From Candidatus Nitrosopumilus limneticus (lineage in GTDB: Archaea > Thermoproteota > Nitrososphaeria > Nitrososphaerales > Nitrosopumilaceae), in assembly GCA_022117465.1 (NCBI GenBank), contig JAHCGZ010000001.1:62001-126000 (forward strand): DNA of 64,000 nucleotides, written 5' to 3'. The notes under the pieces are model-generated. The model had not been told where the DNA came from, did no database searches, and saw only the letters and a list, made by a program, of their open reading frames with translations. The translations under genes and the position numbers were made by a program. Positions 42,514-51,953 of the stretch are shown piece after piece (position 1 is the stretch's first letter; each line of letters opens with the position of its first letter).

Positions 42514-43346
42514 CAATGACTTTCTCACCACAAAAAACTACTGTATCCGATAACTATGACATTCCTTCTCATTCATTTGATGCTGGAAAAAAATTCAAGA
42601 TGGTTGCTGAAAATGTAACTATTCGTTATGGGGACGTTATTGGTGTGCAAAATATTACAATGAAATTTCCAGAAAAATCAGTTACTGCTTTAATAGGACC
42701 TTCGGGTTGTGGGAAAACAACCTTTCTTAGATGTCTTAATAGAATGCATGATATGACAAAAAGTGCTAAAGTTGAAGGTAAAGTAATGATAGACGGTATT
42801 GATCTTTATGATAAATCCATAGACCCAATTTATCATAGACGAAAAGTTGGAATGGTTTTTCAAAAACCTAATCCATTTCCAACAATGTCTATTTATGATA
42901 ATGTTGTATCAGGTTTGAAATTAAACGGAGTGAGAGATAAAAAAATTCTAGATGAAATTGTAGAAGATTCACTAAAGATGGCATATTTGTGGGATGAAGT
43001 GAAAAATAATTTGAAAAAATCTGCAATTGAATTATCTGGTGGTCAACAACAAAGACTTTGCATAGCAAGAGCCTTGGCAATTCAACCTGAAGTTTTATTG
43101 ATGGATGAGCCTGCATCTGCTCTTGATCCTATTGCAACTCAAAAAATCGAAGAAACAATTACAGAACTAAAAAAAGAATACACAATAATTATTGTAACTC
43201 ATAACATGCAACAAGCTGTTAGAGTTTCAGATTATACTGGATTTATGTATCTTGGAGATTTAATCGAGTTTAGTGAAACTAGAAAATTATTCACTGATCC
43301 AAAAAATGAACTGACTTTAAAATATGTACAGGGGCAATTTGGATAA
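42510..43346 (+). CDS. pstB: phosphate ABC transporter ATPase PstB
   Basis: A 278-residue ABC ATPase. Walker A is GPSGCGKTT, the signature LSGGQQQR, Walker B VLLMDEP, and the H-loop [10 protein letters not shown]. The PstB-specific segment CLNRMHDM follows Walker A. An N-terminal extension of about 25 residues precedes the core. The stop overlaps the phoU start by one base. Confidence 0.97.
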   Translation: MTMTFSPQKTTVSDNYDIPSHSFDAGKKFKMVAENVTIRYGDVIGVQNITMKFPEKSVTALIGPSGCGKTTFLRCLNRMHDMTKSAKVEGKVMIDGIDLYDKSIDPIYHRRKVGMVFQKPNPFPTMSIYDNVVSGLKLNGVRDKKILDEIVEDSLKMAYLWDEVKNNLKKSAIELSGGQQQRLCIARALAIQPEVLLMDEPASALDPIATQKIEETITELKKEYTIIIVTHNMQQAVRVSDYTGFMYLGDLIEFSETRKLFTDPKNELTLKYVQGQFG

Positions 43347-44008
43347 TGACAAGACTAATTGATCCATCTCTTGAAAAACTATCTCTAACTATGAACGAGA
43401 TGGGTGAAATGGCAATTAAATGTGTTTCATTAGCAATTGATTCGTATATTGAAGGAAAAAATACCAATGACGAGGTTTATGAATTATCTAATTCAATTCG
43501 TAACAAGTATTTTGAAGTTGAAGATTTAATATTTGATATGTTGTTAAAATTTCAACCAGTTGCAGATGATTTCAGAATGATTCGTTCTTCAACTGAGATA
43601 TCTTATGCATTTTCAAGATTTGGAAGATATGCTTATGATATAACTCAGGTAAGAGATTTGTTTGGAGACATTTCTGAGTGTACAAATGAATCACTTGTGG
43701 AAATTACAAAAAAAGTAAAACATGTGATAAAGGAAGTTGTTCTTTCTTTTGCAGAATTAGATGTTAGAAAAGCTGTAAAAATTCAGGAAGATGAAGCGTT
43801 TATCGATAAAATATACAAGGAAAGATTACCGAAACTAATACAATCAAACAATACTAAATGCGCTCTAGCTGAATCCTTACTATTACGTTATCTTGAAAGA
43901 ATTGGGGATCATGCAGTATTCATGAGTGATGCAATAAATTATATCGTTACAGGAAAACATAGACCAAGTGAAAAGAGAATAGTTGAACATACTAAATCTT
44001 CTTTTTAA
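43346..44008 (+). CDS. phoU: PhoU phosphate signalling protein
   Basis: A 220-residue PhoU with two three-helix bundles. Conserved segments are MGEMAIKCVSLAIDSY, VADDFRMIRSSTEISYAFSRFGRYAYDI and LERIGDHAVFMSDAINYIVTG, with the metal-binding acidic/His residues. It restrains the Pst transporter and phosphate response when phosphate is ample. It is the last gene of the pstCAB-phoU operon. Confidence 0.94.
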   Translation: MTRLIDPSLEKLSLTMNEMGEMAIKCVSLAIDSYIEGKNTNDEVYELSNSIRNKYFEVEDLIFDMLLKFQPVADDFRMIRSSTEISYAFSRFGRYAYDITQVRDLFGDISECTNESLVEITKKVKHVIKEVVLSFAELDVRKAVKIQEDEAFIDKIYKERLPKLIQSNNTKCALAESLLLRYLERIGDHAVFMSDAINYIVTGKHRPSEKRIVEHTKSSF

Positions 44009-44155
44009 TTCTAAACTCATATAATTTTGTGCGTAAATTATTCATTTTATAAAGAGTTTAACAACGGAAAGTACACTAAAGATATTTAATTAAACACAAT
44101 TAAGAACGAGAAATAGAGTAAAACAAATGCAGATAATAAAAAAGGGCAAAACATC

Positions 44156-45166
44156 ATGAGAATCATACTATGTGGTTTTGGAGTGGTTGCCCAAAGTTTA
44201 GTTAAATTATTTATATCAAGAGAAGAGGAGCTATATGCAAAATACGGATTAAAGCCAAGATTGCTAGCTGTGTTTGATAGCAAAGGTAGTGCAGTGGATC
44301 AATCAGGATTAAAATTAGATAATCTAATACAAATTAAGGAAAAATATGGAACGGTAAAAAATTATTCAGACAAGAATAACACAATGACAGGTATTGAGAT
44401 ATTAAAAAATATAGAAGCTGATGTTTTAATTGAAACTACACCAAGTAATTACAAAGATGCAGAACCAGGAATGACACACATAACAACTGCAATGAAAAAA
44501 GGGATGCATGTAATTTCTGTCAATAAAGGTCCATTAGCATTAGCATTTCCATCATTAGTTGAATTAGCAACATATAATCAAGTGATGTTTAAATTTAGCG
44601 GCACCGTAGGTGGTGGAACTCCAATCTTAGATTATGCAAAAAATAGTTTAAATGGAGAAAAAATTACATCTTTTGCAGGAATACTAAACGGTACAACAAA
44701 TTATATTTTATCAAATATGGCATTAGGTTTATCATTTAATGATGCACTAAAGGATGCAAAAAATAAAGGGTATGTAGAAGCTGATGAAGCATTAGATTTA
44801 GATGGATTAGATGCTGCTGCAAAATTAGTTATTCTTGCAAATTGGATAATGGGAATGAAAGTTACAATGCCAGACATAAAGTGTACAGGAATAAGAAAAG
44901 TTACAATTGATGACATTAAAAGAGCTGAAAAAAATAATTCAGTTTTAAAATTAATTGCTTCATGTGATAAGGAACTAGTGGTAAGTCCAAAAGAAATATC
45001 AAAGGAGAATCCACTAGGAGTAAACGGAACATTAAATTCAATTGCATTTACATCTGAACATTCTGGAACTCAAACAATAATTGGAAAAGGTGCAGGTGGA
45101 ACTGAAACTGCTAGTTCTATCCTAAGGGATCTTTTAGATATCAGACAAGAGATTGCAAAAAATTGA
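44156..45166 (+). CDS. hom: homoserine dehydrogenase
   Basis: A 336-residue enzyme. The N-terminal Rossmann fold has IILCGFGVVAQSLVKL, the middle VNKGPLALAFP, and the catalytic domain GGGTPILDYAKNSL, GILNGTTNYIL and GYVEADEALDLDGLDAAAKL. The last contains the Lys/Glu/Asp residues of the active site. It reduces aspartate semialdehyde to homoserine on the path to threonine and methionine. The TIIGKGAGGTETASSIL near the end is also diagnostic. It overlaps the PUA gene by 4 bp. Confidence 0.96.
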   Translation: MRIILCGFGVVAQSLVKLFISREEELYAKYGLKPRLLAVFDSKGSAVDQSGLKLDNLIQIKEKYGTVKNYSDKNNTMTGIEILKNIEADVLIETTPSNYKDAEPGMTHITTAMKKGMHVISVNKGPLALAFPSLVELATYNQVMFKFSGTVGGGTPILDYAKNSLNGEKITSFAGILNGTTNYILSNMALGLSFNDALKDAKNKGYVEADEALDLDGLDAAAKLVILANWIMGMKVTMPDIKCTGIRKVTIDDIKRAEKNNSVLKLIASCDKELVVSPKEISKENPLGVNGTLNSIAFTSEHSGTQTIIGKGAGGTETASSILRDLLDIRQEIAKN

Positions 45167-45639
45167 AATCAAATTTAATTTCAAAAAGTGAAACAACAAC
45201 CTTATTAAAAAAAATATCAGAAGAATGGGGGATAGAATTTCCTAAAATGAAAAATGTTAAAGTACATCAAATTTTGAATGATGCTCAAATAATTACAGGA
45301 GATGGATTAAAAATATTAAAAATAAATGATGATTATCTACCATTCTTATCTGAAACAGAGATTTTAAAAAAATTTCCTAGTGTTGAAGTAGATATGGGCG
45401 CAGTGAAATTCATGTGTAAAGGTGCAAATTTAATGAGACCAGGAATTAAAAAATTTTCAGAATTTGAAAAAGAAAAAGTTGTTTGTATTGTTGAAGAAAC
45501 ACATCATAAATTTTTAGCAGTTGGGAAATCTATTGTTTCAAGTAAGGAATTAGAAACTATGGAAAAAGGAGAAGTCATACAAAACATGCATTACATTTCA
45601 GATAAGTTCTGGGAAACAGGTAAAACGATTTACGATTAA
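45163..45639 (+). CDS. PUA-domain RNA-binding protein
   Basis: A 158-residue protein with an N-terminal pre-PUA-type domain and a C-terminal PUA domain (about 75-150; VDMGAVKFMCKGANLMRPGIKKF and FLAVGKSIVSSKEL). This is the archaeal MCT-1-like family, expected to bind RNA or the ribosome. The TTG start overlaps the homoserine dehydrogenase stop. Confidence 0.88.
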   Translation: MKSNLISKSETTTLLKKISEEWGIEFPKMKNVKVHQILNDAQIITGDGLKILKINDDYLPFLSETEILKKFPSVEVDMGAVKFMCKGANLMRPGIKKFSEFEKEKVVCIVEETHHKFLAVGKSIVSSKELETMEKGEVIQNMHYISDKFWETGKTIYD

Positions 45640-45647
45640 TTAAAAAA

Positions 45648-46244
45648 TTATTTTATACTTTCAGTAAATTCTTCTGTGCCATCTTTAGTAATTACAAGTA
45701 TATCTATTCCATCACCACTTGCTGAATCTCTAAGTGCTGCTGCACGAACTGCGTGTTTTGCCAATTTAATAGCTTCATCCTTAGTCATGTTTGGTTTGAA
45801 TTGAGGATCTAAAACACCTAATGCCATCTCAGCACCAGTACCAACTGCAGCATATTCATCAGGAAGTACAGAGCCTAAAGGATCAAGAGTATACATAATT
45901 GGCTTGTCAACAACACCACCTACAATTACTTGTGTAAGTAATGGGAAGTATCTTCTTTCATACATCATATTTGACATCATTTTAGCAACAGTGTTAGGAG
46001 GAACATCTCGCTTTAGATCCATTTTTCGAATTTTAGCAAGAGCTGAAATTTGTAAAGTTAAAATTTGCATATCAGCGACAAGACCAGCACAAGTTGCACC
46101 AACTTTGTCGGTGATTGAGAAAGTTTTCTTAGTTGTTTTGCTAACAAGAAAATTACCAAATGCAATTCTCTTTTCACTAGCAAAAACTACACCACCATCA
46201 AAAGTAATTCCAACAGCAGTTGCTCCAGGCATATACATTGACAT
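45648..46244 (-). CDS. psmB: proteasome beta subunit lacking the catalytic Thr1
   Basis: A 198-residue 20S proteasome beta subunit. ERRI-type helix segments, AGLVADMQIL and RDSASGDGIDILVI are conserved. The start reads MSMYMPG then ATAVGIT. Aligned to archaeal active subunits (G-TTTVGIT), the position of the nucleophile Thr1 is Ala, although the supporting Lys (SKTTKKTF) and Asp (RDSASG) remain. Related lineages have one inactive and one active beta subunit; this is likely the inactive partner. Start ATG at 46244. Confidence 0.93.
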   Translation of the reverse strand: MSMYMPGATAVGITFDGGVVFASEKRIAFGNFLVSKTTKKTFSITDKVGATCAGLVADMQILTLQISALAKIRKMDLKRDVPPNTVAKMMSNMMYERRYFPLLTQVIVGGVVDKPIMYTLDPLGSVLPDEYAAVGTGAEMALGVLDPQFKPNMTKDEAIKLAKHAVRAAALRDSASGDGIDILVITKDGTEEFTESIK

Positions 46245-46405
46245 ATATCAATTAATTTTGTCACATAATAAAGGGCTTTCTACAATTTAGATCTAATTCA
46301 TGGCTAAAATTTAAAAACAATGGATCTACCATATTGCAAAATTATGTAGTGAATCAATAGAATATAGCAATAACTTTTTAGTAGTTAAAAAAAAGATAGA
46401 GTACA

Positions 46406-46825
46406 TTGACCACTAGTGAAATTAAAGAAAAAATATTGAACGACATAGTATTTCTTGGATTAAGATTAGCAATGGGCGTAATTTTCATAATTCACGGATA
46501 TGGTAAATTTGGCAATGACGGATTTGTTGGCTGGATATCATCAATGGGAATACCAGGTGAATTAGCCATAATCATTGCATTGGCAGAAGTGATTTCAGGA
46601 ACTCTATTAATCATAGGGGTTTTAAGTAGAATTTCTGCATCAGTGATTTCAATAATTATGGTAGGGGCAATATTTCATGTAAAAGGGGCTCAAAGTATTA
46701 CAGGGGATAAAGGAATTGAATTGGATTTAATATTACTTGCAGTAGCACTAGTAATTATTGTTGCAGGACCAGGAAGAATTTCATTATCACAAGTAATTAA
46801 AAAGATTCCCAGATTCATTCATTAA
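46406..46825 (+). CDS. DoxX-family membrane protein
   Basis: A 139-residue protein with four membrane helices. The DoxX pattern is clear: LRLAMGVIFIIHGYGKFG, MGIPGELAIIIALAEVISGTLLIIGVLSRISA and the final GPGRISLSQVI. Some DoxX proteins belong to thiosulfate:quinone oxidoreductase, but most are of unknown redox role. The start is a TTG. Its end overlaps the convergent peptidase by 4 bp. Confidence 0.88.
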   Translation: MTTSEIKEKILNDIVFLGLRLAMGVIFIIHGYGKFGNDGFVGWISSMGIPGELAIIIALAEVISGTLLIIGVLSRISASVISIIMVGAIFHVKGAQSITGDKGIELDLILLAVALVIIVAGPGRISLSQVIKKIPRFIH

Positions 46826-48174
46826 TTTTTTCCAAAATTTTCCATAATCAAACAAATACACTTAGTAGTTTTTTTTAACAAATCAATTCTTGCAAACTCA
46901 TTTGGAGAATGAATTCTTGAAAACATGTATGTACTTCCTATGGAGACACAAGGAGATTTCAAAATATCAACAAAAGAATACATAGGACCAGTTCCAGCAT
47001 TTGAGACATTCAAAATTGAATTTCCAAAAATCTGATCAGCTGCACTTTTTACTTGTGATACAAAAGGATTGGACGAATTAGTTCTAGCTGCAGCCTCTCC
47101 ATGATAAATTTTAATTTTTACCTCAGAGAATCCCTTAGATTTTAAGTGATTTTTTAATCTAATAACTTGTTTTTTAGGATCCATATTAGGAATTAATCTA
47201 AAATCAATTTTTACTAATGCACTTCCTGGAAGAACAGTTTTTGCACCATCTCCGGTGTATCCTGAAACAAAACCTGCAATATTACATGTAGCTTCGCCGA
47301 CTAAAGCTTTTTTTGCATTCAATCCTCTCTTGTTACCAACAAATGACTTTATTCCAAATTCTTTCTTGAATACATTTTCATCAAAAGGTTCTTTTTGGAT
47401 TATTTTTAAATCATTTTTAGATAGTGGGGATACCTCCTTGTACCAGTCTTTAATGAGAATTTTACCATCAGAATTTCTTAATGTATTTACAGCTTCAATC
47501 AATCTCCACGCAGGATTTTTAATTAACACCGCCAAGCTTGAATGAGCATCTCTAATTGATTCCTTAACAGACAATTCAACATAGAGTAGTCCTTTCATTC
47601 CAAGACCAATGATGGGTCTATTTTTTGCATCAACATAACCAAATTCCCAAATTACACCATCATTAGAAAATTTCTTTTTGTATTTTTTCAAATACTCTTC
47701 AATGTGAGTACTGCCAGTTTCCTCCTCGCCCTCAATTAGAAATTTTATGTTACAAGGAACATCTCCAGTTGTTGCTAAACAAGCCTCAACTGCCTTAATT
47801 CGAGTAATTAATTCACCTTTATCATCAGTTGAACCCCTTCCAAAAATCTTATTTCCTTTTCTAATTCCACTAAACGGAGGATCATTCCATAAATCAAATG
47901 GTTCTGCAGGTTGAACATCGTAATGATTGTAAAACATTAACGTCTTGTGTGGATTGGATTTTGATTTAATTTCAGCAAATACTATTGGAGCTACACCTTT
48001 TTTTAATCTTAAAATTTCAGATTTAAGACCAGAAGATTCCAATAAGGATTTAACTAATTTTGCACATTCTTCAATACCTTCATTTTTTGCAGATACACTT
48101 GGTTGTTGAATTAATTTTTGAAGATCAGTTATCAGAACATCCATATGATTATCTACATGTTTTAATGCATTCAT
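46822..48174 (-). CDS. M20-family metallopeptidase (dipeptidase/ArgE-DapE type)
   Basis: A 450-residue M20 peptidase. Metal ligands are in MFYNHYDVQPA (His, Asp), GRGSTDDKGE (Asp), EGEEETGS (catalytic Glu and ligand) and the final FSRIHSPNEFARID (His). The dimerisation lid lies at about 190-310. It resembles cytosolic nonspecific dipeptidases (CNDP-type). The adjacent NnrD gene begins 5 bp from its start and is read in the same direction. Confidence 0.92.
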   Translation of the reverse strand: MNALKHVDNHMDVLITDLQKLIQQPSVSAKNEGIEECAKLVKSLLESSGLKSEILRLKKGVAPIVFAEIKSKSNPHKTLMFYNHYDVQPAEPFDLWNDPPFSGIRKGNKIFGRGSTDDKGELITRIKAVEACLATTGDVPCNIKFLIEGEEETGSTHIEEYLKKYKKKFSNDGVIWEFGYVDAKNRPIIGLGMKGLLYVELSVKESIRDAHSSLAVLIKNPAWRLIEAVNTLRNSDGKILIKDWYKEVSPLSKNDLKIIQKEPFDENVFKKEFGIKSFVGNKRGLNAKKALVGEATCNIAGFVSGYTGDGAKTVLPGSALVKIDFRLIPNMDPKKQVIRLKNHLKSKGFSEVKIKIYHGEAAARTNSSNPFVSQVKSAADQIFGNSILNVSNAGTGPMYSFVDILKSPCVSIGSTYMFSRIHSPNEFARIDLLKKTTKCICLIMENFGKN

Positions 48175-48179
48175 TTCAA

Positions 48180-49043
48180 TTACATTATTTTATCAAATTG
48201 TTTCATTACATTTGGAATTGCATCAATCAAATCCATAGAAGTAATATGCAATCCTAATTTTTCTTGAACTTCTTTTCCAGCTAGACCACAAATAAAACTG
48301 GCTGCTGCTGCAGATTCCAAACTATTTCTATTTTTAGATAGTATACCAGCAACTAATCCAGATAATACGTCACCAGTACCACCAACAGTCATGGCAGGAG
48401 TATTTTTTTCACAAAGATATGTGGTATTGCCATTTGAAATGATATCAATGGAGCCCTTTAACAAAATTGTTATTGAATTATCAAGAGCATGTTTTTCTAC
48501 TAATTGTATTCGTTCATTTTTAGAATCAGAAGGAACGTCACCAAATAACCTCTTAAATTCTCCAGCGTGAGGGGTAACTACAACATTTTTGTTAGCCAAA
48601 AGAGGTAAAACTTCAGGAATTAATGCGCTGGCATCTAAAGATAATCTAACATCTCTATCCAACAAAGATTTAACGAGATGAAGTAAAGAATTTTTTTCTT
48701 GAATTGCAAGACCCATTCCAATTGTTGCAGAATGTAAATTACGAGGTAATGCTCCAACAAGTTTCTTTACAGCACCAAGAGTTAATTTTTGATCTACTAG
48801 AGGAATTACAATAAGATTTGGAGAAAGTGAACGAGTTGGAGTTACATTAATTTTTGGAACACACGTATAAACTAAATCAGTACCGCATCTAAGTGCAGCA
48901 AGTGAAGAGAACACAGGAGCACCATGGTAAATGTAACTTCCGCCAATTACAAGTACAATTCCATTATCACCTTTTCGTGATGTGGATTTTCTTGCAGGTA
49001 TAAAATTTTGAACTATAGAAGGGGAAAGAATTTGAGTTTCCAA
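48180..49043 (-). CDS. nnrD: ADP/ATP-dependent NAD(P)H-hydrate dehydratase
   Basis: A 287-residue protein of the ribokinase-like YjeF-C/NnrD family. Landmarks are GDNGIVLVIGGSYIYHGAPVF, VVTPHAGEFKRLFG and TVGGTGDVLSGLVAGIL, the last being the anion hole with catalytic Asp. It repairs damaged NAD(P)HX. The epimerase domain often fused to it is missing here. The start is a TTG at 49043. Confidence 0.93.
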   Translation of the reverse strand: METQILSPSIVQNFIPARKSTSRKGDNGIVLVIGGSYIYHGAPVFSSLAALRCGTDLVYTCVPKINVTPTRSLSPNLIVIPLVDQKLTLGAVKKLVGALPRNLHSATIGMGLAIQEKNSLLHLVKSLLDRDVRLSLDASALIPEVLPLLANKNVVVTPHAGEFKRLFGDVPSDSKNERIQLVEKHALDNSITILLKGSIDIISNGNTTYLCEKNTPAMTVGGTGDVLSGLVAGILSKNRNSLESAAAASFICGLAGKEVQEKLGLHITSMDLIDAIPNVMKQFDKIM

Positions 49044-49104
49044 TATACAGCATTGTAGATATTAGATGAATAAAAATTGTTTTCAAGATAAAATTTGAAT
49101 TAAA

Positions 49105-49959
49105 CTAATTTTTTGTGCTTTTTTTACGGGTTTTTGCGGCAGTTGTTGTTTTATCGGCAGTTATTGTTTTTACCGTAGTTTTTTCAAAAAAGGCTTTTCT
49201 TGCAAAACATAGGTAAGTAGTATGTCCAATACCCTGAAATGAATGTCGTGTTTTTCCTTCTCTAGCCTCTATATTTCGTATAATGTGTTCAGTTGATTCA
49301 ATGTCAGTAAATTCATTTTCAACTAATGCCATGGTTAATTTTTCTAATTGATTCATAGTCGGACATATTGCAAAAATTGAACCGCTTCCCTTTAGCATCT
49401 GTCTTACTTTAGGAATTACAATCCAAGGATCACCAAGATCAATTAATGCAACATCCATGTCAGTAAAAGGAATTTCTTTAGAAGTTTTTAAATCCAAATT
49501 ATGCTGAGTGACGTATTTAGAAACACCAGCTCTACGAATATTTTTTTCTGCAATTTTCATAAAATTTTCATCAACATCAAAAGTGTAAACATGTCCACGA
49601 GGTTTCACAATACTTGCAACAAAGGAAGTCATCGAACCACTTCCAGTTCCTATTTCAAGTATTTTTTGACCATCCTGAATTCCTGCACGTGCAGCAATGT
49701 AACCAAGATCCTTTGGATAAACAATTTGAGTACCATGTTGGATTTTCATTATGTAATCATACATTGTTGGTTCAAGTAAGTAGACGTACTTGTCTTTGTT
49801 TGTCATTAATCTAGAACCATATTCTTTACCTATAGCGTCAGCATGTTTTAGAACACCAATGTGGGTATGAAGTGATTCTTTTTTTGAAATATTCATTAAC
49901 CATTTTTTAGAATTATTGTAGAAAAATAAAACAGGAGATTTGTTTTTAATTATTGCCAT
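49105..49959 (-). CDS. trmI: tRNA (adenine-N1)-methyltransferase TrmI
   Basis: A 284-residue SAM-dependent methyltransferase. The TrmI-specific QIVYPKDLGYIAARAGI precedes motif I, ILEIGTGSGSMTSF. Motif II is GHVYTFDVDENFMKIAEKNIRRAG and motif IV VALIDLGDPW. It methylates A57/A58 in the tRNA T loop. The C-terminal tail is Lys/Thr-rich (TAAKTRKKSTKN). Confidence 0.93.
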   Translation of the reverse strand: MAIIKNKSPVLFFYNNSKKWLMNISKKESLHTHIGVLKHADAIGKEYGSRLMTNKDKYVYLLEPTMYDYIMKIQHGTQIVYPKDLGYIAARAGIQDGQKILEIGTGSGSMTSFVASIVKPRGHVYTFDVDENFMKIAEKNIRRAGVSKYVTQHNLDLKTSKEIPFTDMDVALIDLGDPWIVIPKVRQMLKGSGSIFAICPTMNQLEKLTMALVENEFTDIESTEHIIRNIEAREGKTRHSFQGIGHTTYLCFARKAFFEKTTVKTITADKTTTAAKTRKKSTKN

Positions 49960-50096
49960 AAGATTTTCCTAAAAATTTAAAATAAGAATCTTTGTTCACA
50001 AGAAAGTGAAATGTTACACATAATTAATGACTAGATTAGTAGTAAAATAAGAGTATATTGTATTTCAAAATATTAGTAATAAATTCTAAAAAAAAA

Positions 50097-50333
50097 TTAT
50101 TTTTTTCTTTTAATTATAATAATACCACTAACAAGAATTATTGAACCAAAAATTGTTAAAAATAAAGTAAGTAATCCAACAAAGGATAAGGTTCCAATAA
50201 TAGGAAGAAGAATCCATGGCTCATGTAAAGTAGGATCATTTAATGACTTAGATGGGAAAACCCCTGAAAATAATAAAACATCAATAATTAAAATAACTGA
50301 TCCAAAAAATATCAAATTACCTCCTAAACTCAT
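50097..50333 (-). CDS. small two-helix membrane protein
   Basis: A 78-residue protein with helices at about 6-24 and 42-74, the second long enough for two passes (LLPIIGTLSFVGLLTLFLTIFGSI then ILVSGIIII), ending in KRKK. Function unknown. The 215 bp upstream to 50548 hold nothing I can recognise. Confidence 0.55.
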   Translation of the reverse strand: MSLGGNLIFFGSVILIIDVLLFSGVFPSKSLNDPTLHEPWILLPIIGTLSFVGLLTLFLTIFGSIILVSGIIIIKRKK

Positions 50334-50548
50334 GCTAACATATCTGGAATAAATTAAGTTGATTAACTTTTGTGGTAAGTATCATGACAACAATCGTAAA
50401 TCAATGTCATTAAAGGTAAAAATAAAAATAATTAAAAAAATAATTAGATAAGTGATACATCGCAATATCTAATTAAACAAAATGATCAAGTATGAAAATC
50501 ATTACAAGAATGTGAAAATATCAATACAAAGCATAAAGTCGTATTGAA

Positions 50549-51295
50549 TTAAACTAAATTATAATGGTCATCTCTTAATTTAAAAATCATTAATTCTTTT
50601 ATCATATCAGTCAAAAATATTTCAGATTCATTTCGAGTACCATACATCAAGGGAAATTTTTCCATAAAATTCAATAAAATGTCTTTTTGAACAGGCATCT
50701 CCTCATCACCACGAATTTCTTTAAAAATATCAATTAATTTCTCTTTTTTATTATTGAGAGGATAAGGTCGTCCATATGCATCCTTAGTTAATAGACTATG
50801 ATCAATTTTAGGAACGTCTAACCCAAGAAACTGCAAAGTTTGTTTATCCATTTCATGTTTAATCACATCTTTGCGAATTTTTTCACAGAAAAAAATTAAA
50901 TCTTTTTTATGATTTACAGGTAAATTAGATAACTCAATTAAATCTAATAATTTTTTTCGATCAATTAACGAAACACTCTTAATTTTTGCTAATTGTTTTG
51001 CTGAAGATAGGAATTTATTATTTGTTACAACTATAGCGAATTGGGCAGTATATTTTTTTAATGAATCTAGAGCTCTTTGCACCGATGTAAAAGATAATTC
51101 AGATTCGGAACGTTTAGCTTGAACTGCAATTATGTATTCACCCTGTTTGAGTAGTATAGAAAAACCATTATCTTTTGAACGATTAGTTACAGTTGAAGAA
51201 TAACCTAATTTTTCAAACAAATCAATTATAAATAATTCAAATTCACGACCAGAGGTATTATCAAGTAATGATAAATCAGAAGAAATCACCATCAT
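50549..51295 (-). CDS. Mrr-like restriction endonuclease-fold protein
   Basis: A 248-residue protein. Residues 10-120 fit the Mrr_cat/PD-(D/E)xK pattern: GREFELFIIDLFEKLGY, then a strand with D (SKDNGFSILLK), then Q-A-K-R (YIIAVQAKRS) and a C-terminal FAIVVTNNKFLSSAKQLA. The catalytic Asp is possibly in DNG. The C-terminal 120 residues are helical and unassigned. No methyltransferase is adjacent, so a classical restriction system is unlikely; DNA repair or defence against modified DNA is possible. Confidence 0.8.
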   Translation of the reverse strand: MMVISSDLSLLDNTSGREFELFIIDLFEKLGYSSTVTNRSKDNGFSILLKQGEYIIAVQAKRSESELSFTSVQRALDSLKKYTAQFAIVVTNNKFLSSAKQLAKIKSVSLIDRKKLLDLIELSNLPVNHKKDLIFFCEKIRKDVIKHEMDKQTLQFLGLDVPKIDHSLLTKDAYGRPYPLNNKKEKLIDIFKEIRGDEEMPVQKDILLNFMEKFPLMYGTRNESEIFLTDMIKELMIFKLRDDHYNLV

Positions 51296-51364
51296 AAATT
51301 TAATTTCAATGACACTATTAATTTCATTTTAACTTATTAATGGCAGATAAAAAATATTATCAAA

Positions 51365-51685
51365 TTGACAGAAACACAATTAGCGGGTTCAGGAGGTTGG
51401 ATCAATGCAAATCTAACAGAGGAACAAGTAAAAAAATCAAAATTAGTTCCAAATATGGATAAACATTTTTTGGCATCACTTGAAAAACTAGACACCACAA
51501 AAATGATTAAACATTTTTGTAAACAATGTAATTCAGAATTTAATGGTCCAACTCAAATACAAATTGAAGAAAAACCAAACGAAGTAGTCGCCAATGGTTT
51601 GACTTTGATAGAAAGAGGGCAATATACATGTCATCAATGTAACTCAATCATTGGAGAGTATCGTGTTTTTCAAAAAAGTGAATAA
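51365..51685 (+). CDS. zinc-ribbon-containing hypothetical protein
   Basis: A 106-residue protein with a TTG start. Two Cys pairs (C-K-Q-C at about 52-55 and C-H-Q-C at about 89-92) define a zinc ribbon with an inserted beta hairpin. No family was recognised. Confidence 0.6.
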   Translation: MTETQLAGSGGWINANLTEEQVKKSKLVPNMDKHFLASLEKLDTTKMIKHFCKQCNSEFNGPTQIQIEEKPNEVVANGLTLIERGQYTCHQCNSIIGEYRVFQKSE

Positions 51686-51764
51686 CCAGAATTCATAAAA
51701 TACTACACGTGTTTTTTTAAAATTAAATAGTATTTAATAAATATCGCAATTTTTTAGTAGGATC

Positions 51765-51902
51765 ATGGCAAATATGAAATGTGTATCATGTGGAATTAGT
51801 TTCTTTTCCCCTATGGGGTCAGACAAATGTTCTAGATGTGCAGGAAAAGTATCACAAGGTAACGAGGGTCATGACTCGTGTGGCTGTGGACACAGTCATT
51901 AA
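51765..51902 (+). CDS. 45-residue Cys/His-rich protein
   Basis: A small ORF from ATG 51765 to TAA 51902. It has C6-V-S-C9 and C22-S-R-C25 plus a His/Cys-rich end (GHDSCGCGHSH). The first part is a zinc ribbon; the C terminus may bind another metal ion. A T-rich run follows the stop codon. Function unknown. Confidence 0.65.
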   Translation: MANMKCVSCGISFFSPMGSDKCSRCAGKVSQGNEGHDSCGCGHSH

Positions 51903-51903
51903 T

Positions 51904-51918
51904 TCTTTTTTTTTCTTT
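51904..51918 (+). terminator. T-rich terminator
   Basis: A run of nine T followed by CTTT lies immediately after the stop of the Cys/His-rich small gene. Archaeal intrinsic termination needs only such T-rich stretches. Confidence 0.45.
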
Positions 51919-51953
51919 AATCAAAAATATAACTAACTAAATAAAATCAAATT

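Noticed and set aside
50549-51295. Restriction-modification system
   Set aside because: Only an Mrr-like nuclease is present; no methyltransferase, specificity or McrBC-like partner lies nearby.
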